DNA of 64,000 nt from Ancylobacter sp. TS-1. GTDB lineage: Bacteria; Pseudomonadota; Alphaproteobacteria; Rhizobiales; Xanthobacteraceae. Positions 61,908-64,000 of the stretch are shown here, piece after piece. Position numbers and translations under genes: made by a program. Position 1 is the first letter of the stretch, and the number at the start of each line of letters is the position of its first letter. The stretch is from positions 3,398,001 through 3,462,000 of the forward strand of contig NZ_CP045144.1 of the NCBI RefSeq assembly GCF_009223885.1. Direction: 5' to 3'. Under the pieces are notes generated by a model. The model had not been told where the DNA came from. It worked only from the letters and a program-made list of their open reading frames with translations, and made no database searches.

Positions 61908-63011
61908 ATGCGCGGACGGTCACCGCTTTTCCATTTCCTCAATGCCGCCGCTGTCAGTGCGCTCGCCGCCATGCTCGCCGGCTGTGGCCCGGCGGACAGT
62001 TCGCAGCCGGAGCCTGAGAAGGCGAGGCCCGTCCTTGCACGGCCCATCGCCTTCGAACCTCGCGTCCGCGAGCGCAGTCTCGTCGGGGTCATCCAGGCCC
62101 GCGTCGAAAGTGACCTCGGCTTCCGCGTGCAGGGCAAGGTGGCGAAGCGTTTGGTGAATGTGGGCGATGCCGTTCATCAGGGCGACGCTCTCGCCACGCT
62201 CGACGAGGTCGATCTCGGCCTCCAGGTCGAGCAGGCCGAGGCCGAGCGCAACGCTGCGCTCGCCGCGCGGGCGCAGGCCGAAGCGGAGTTCCAGCGCGCC
62301 GAAAGACTGTCGAAGGACGGCTGGACGACGGCCTCCATGCTCGACACGCGGCGCGCGGCGGCGGAAGAGGCAAAAGGCCGTCTCGCCCGCGCCGAGCGCT
62401 CGCTCGATCTGGCGAAGAACGCGTCGTCCTATGCCGTGCTCCGCGCCGATGCCGACGGCGTGATCACCGCGACTGCGGTCGAGCCCGGGCAGGTGGTGCA
62501 GCCCGGCTTCGCCGCCATTCGCCTCGCCCGCACGGCTGAAAAAGAAGCGGTCGTCTCCATACCGGAATCGATCGTTCAACGCGCGCGGACAGCCAAGGCC
62601 GTGGTTACGCTATGGTCGAACGCCGATGCCCGCTATGAGGCGACCTTGCGCGAGATGTCGCCGGCCGCTGATGCCGCGACGCGGACTTATCTTGCGAGAT
62701 TTCCGGTGCCGGCCGCCGGTCCCGACGTGCAACTCGGCATGACGGCGACCGTAACCCTGACCGATCCGAACTCCGAGCGCATCGCCCGTCTGCCTTTCAC
62801 GGCGCTTGTCGATCAAGGCAAGGGCCCGTTTGTCTGGACCGTCGATCCGGAGGGCAAGCTTGTCGCCAAGCCGGTCACCGTCGCGACCTATGAGGCAAAG
62901 GACGTGCTGGTGTCCGGGGGCCTTACCGAGGGCGACCGGGTCGTGCTGATCGGCGCCCAGAAGCTCGACGTGGGCGTGAGCGTCCGGGCCGTCGACCAGT
63001 TTTCGTTCTGA
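61908..63011 (+). CDS. RND efflux periplasmic adaptor (HlyD/AcrA family lipoprotein)
   Basis: 367 residues from the ATG at 61908 (GAGGG upstream). Lipobox LAGCGP. The lipoyl/biotinyl halves GFRVQGKVAKRLVNVGDAVH and LRADADGVITATAVEPGQVV flank an alpha-hairpin coiled coil (about residues 100-165, with VEQAEAERNAALAARAQAEA). A beta-barrel and membrane-proximal domain follow. It links the inner-membrane pump at 63026 to an outer-membrane channel. A 14-base gap separates the two genes. Confidence 0.92.
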   Translation: MRGRSPLFHFLNAAAVSALAAMLAGCGPADSSQPEPEKARPVLARPIAFEPRVRERSLVGVIQARVESDLGFRVQGKVAKRLVNVGDAVHQGDALATLDEVDLGLQVEQAEAERNAALAARAQAEAEFQRAERLSKDGWTTASMLDTRRAAAEEAKGRLARAERSLDLAKNASSYAVLRADADGVITATAVEPGQVVQPGFAAIRLARTAEKEAVVSIPESIVQRARTAKAVVTLWSNADARYEATLREMSPAADAATRTYLARFPVPAAGPDVQLGMTATVTLTDPNSERIARLPFTALVDQGKGPFVWTVDPEGKLVAKPVTVATYEAKDVLVSGGLTEGDRVVLIGAQKLDVGVSVRAVDQFSF

Positions 63012-63025
63012 GAGGCAGAAACGCC

Positions 63026-64000
63026 ATGGACCGCTCCAACCTGTCGCGCTGGGCGGTCGAGCACCGTCCGCTCGTGCTTTTCATGATTTTGGCTATCGCA
63101 ATCGCCGGAGCGGTGTCGTTCCAGCGGCTTGGACGCTCCGAGGATCCCAATTTCACCGTCAAGGTCGCGGTGCTGACGGCCATATGGCCCGGCGCGACCG
63201 CACGCGAGATGCAGGATCAGGTCGCCGACGTCATTGAGAAGAAGCTTCAGGAGCTTCCGCATTTCGACCGCGTGCAGACCTATGTGAAGCCGTCCTTCAC
63301 GGCGATGCAGATTACCTTCCGCGATGACACGCTTCCCGCCGAAGTGCCCGACCTATTCTACCAGATCCGCAAGAAGATGGACGATGTCCGCCCCTTTCTG
63401 CCGGCGGGCGTGATCGGCCCCAACGTCAATGACGAGTATGGCGATGTCGACTCGATCCTCACCATGCTGACGGGGGACGGAGCCGACTATGCGCAGCTCA
63501 AGAAGGTCGCCGATGCGTTTCGCCAGCGGCTGCTCAAGGTTCCGGGCGTTGCCAAGGTGAACATCTATGGCGTGCAGCAGGAGCGCATCTTCGTCGAGTT
63601 CAGCCATGCCAAGCTCGCCACGCTCGGCGTGACGCCGCAGGCGATCTTCGACTCGCTCTCCCGCCAGAACGACATCACCCCCGCCGGCATGATGGAGACC
63701 GATGCGCGGCGCATTCCGCTGCGTGTCACCGGGGCGCTCGACGGCGTGAAGGCCGTGGCCGAGACCCCGGTGGAATCCGGCGGCCGCACCTTCAGGCTGG
63801 GCGATATCGCCACCGTGACACGCGGCTTCGTCGATCCGCCGGACTTCCTGGTCCGCCAGCGCGGCGTGCCGGCGCTCGGTGTCGGCGTGGTGATGGCGCG
63901 TGGCGCCAATATCATCGCGTTCGGCGAGGACGTCCTCGCCGCGACGCGCAGCTTTCAGGCGGACGTGCCGCAGGGCATCTCCTTCGAGCAGATCGCCGAC
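63026..64000 (+). CDS. RND family efflux transporter, 3' end outside window
   Basis: 325 codons visible, open at the window end (full length would be about 1020). The N-terminus LSRWAVEHRPLVLFMILAIA is the first membrane helix; GRSEDPNFTVKVAVL and WPGATAREMQDQVADVIEKK are the porter-domain motifs of the AcrB/MexF-like HAE1 or heavy-metal branch. SEDPNFT is typical of HAE1-like pumps of the Rhizobiales type with a lipoprotein adaptor. Substrates cannot be inferred. GAGAGG precedes the ATG. Confidence 0.92.
   Translation, partial: MDRSNLSRWAVEHRPLVLFMILAIAIAGAVSFQRLGRSEDPNFTVKVAVLTAIWPGATAREMQDQVADVIEKKLQELPHFDRVQTYVKPSFTAMQITFRDDTLPAEVPDLFYQIRKKMDDVRPFLPAGVIGPNVNDEYGDVDSILTMLTGDGADYAQLKKVADAFRQRLLKVPGVAKVNIYGVQQERIFVEFSHAKLATLGVTPQAIFDSLSRQNDITPAGMMETDARRIPLRVTGALDGVKAVAETPVESGGRTFRLGDIATVTRGFVDPPDFLVRQRGVPALGVGVVMARGANIIAFGEDVLAATRSFQADVPQGISFEQIAD

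Overview
The window is a GC-rich stretch of an alphaproteobacterial chromosome. The block irr - fabA - fabB - fabI, the Irr-type Fur protein with its GCP and HHH motifs, the fabI/dnaJ/pdxH neighbourhood and dispersed GTCATCCCGG palindromes point to Hyphomicrobiales (Rhizobiales), possibly a Xanthobacteraceae-like genus (Ancylobacter/Starkeya/Xanthobacter). That placement is inference from gene content. No CRISPR array, rRNA or intact insertion sequence was seen. There is one tRNA gene, tRNA-Arg(CCG).

Layout. 1-5.3 kb: the 3' part of a large autotransporter with Gly-rich, chlamydial-PMP-like and PATR-like repeats, then a Tat/lipoprotein-type L,D-transpeptidase homologue whose active site is altered. 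5.5-14.3 kb: an eight-gene minus-strand catabolic operon (CUT2 sugar ABC importer, 3-hydroxyacid-type dehydrogenase, GntR regulator, SMP-30 lactonase, OtnK kinase, OtnC decarboxylase). It looks like a four-carbon acid-sugar pathway that lacks the usual 2-oxo-tetronate isomerase. 14.3-29.4 kb is a mosaic region: a LysR/SDR deletion scar, an ECF sigma factor parted from its likely NrsF anti-sigma partner, a second NrsF fragment, a five-gene glycosylation-type operon, a TetR gene facing a decayed peroxiredoxin-like gene, a GT-C-like membrane protein, a molybdoprotein/cytochrome b561 pair, mtnK, a DUF1223 gene, and a serine-recombinase remnant running into the tRNA-Arg gene.

29.5-42 kb is mostly core: an SHMT-family enzyme, moeB/thiF-type E1, a 2-hydroxyacid dehydrogenase, an SH3 protein, a tautomerase with a divergent LysR, irr, fabA-fabB-fabI (anaerobic unsaturated fatty-acid branch plus enoyl reductase), pheA-kdsB and a membrane-anchored cytochrome c. 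42-51 kb: a Yej/Opp-type peptide ABC importer with two tandem binding proteins, then a NUDIX hydrolase. 51-60 kb: cell-envelope and housekeeping genes (NlpC/P60, MarR, M17 aminopeptidase, histidine phosphatase, a second fabI, dnaJ-like, pdxH, SDR, corA). 60.3-64 kb: a small conserved-looking ORF, a canonical L,D-transpeptidase lipoprotein, and an RND efflux operon cut by the window end.

The parts most worth attention are the isomerase-less acid-sugar operon with two matched palindromes ahead of it, the dispersed ECF16/NrsF set near a YedY-like redox pair and a candidate SigF-type promoter, the L,D-transpeptidase lacking its active-site His and Arg, and the palindromic repeat family, one copy of which sits between the only usable start codon and the signal peptide of a binding-protein gene.
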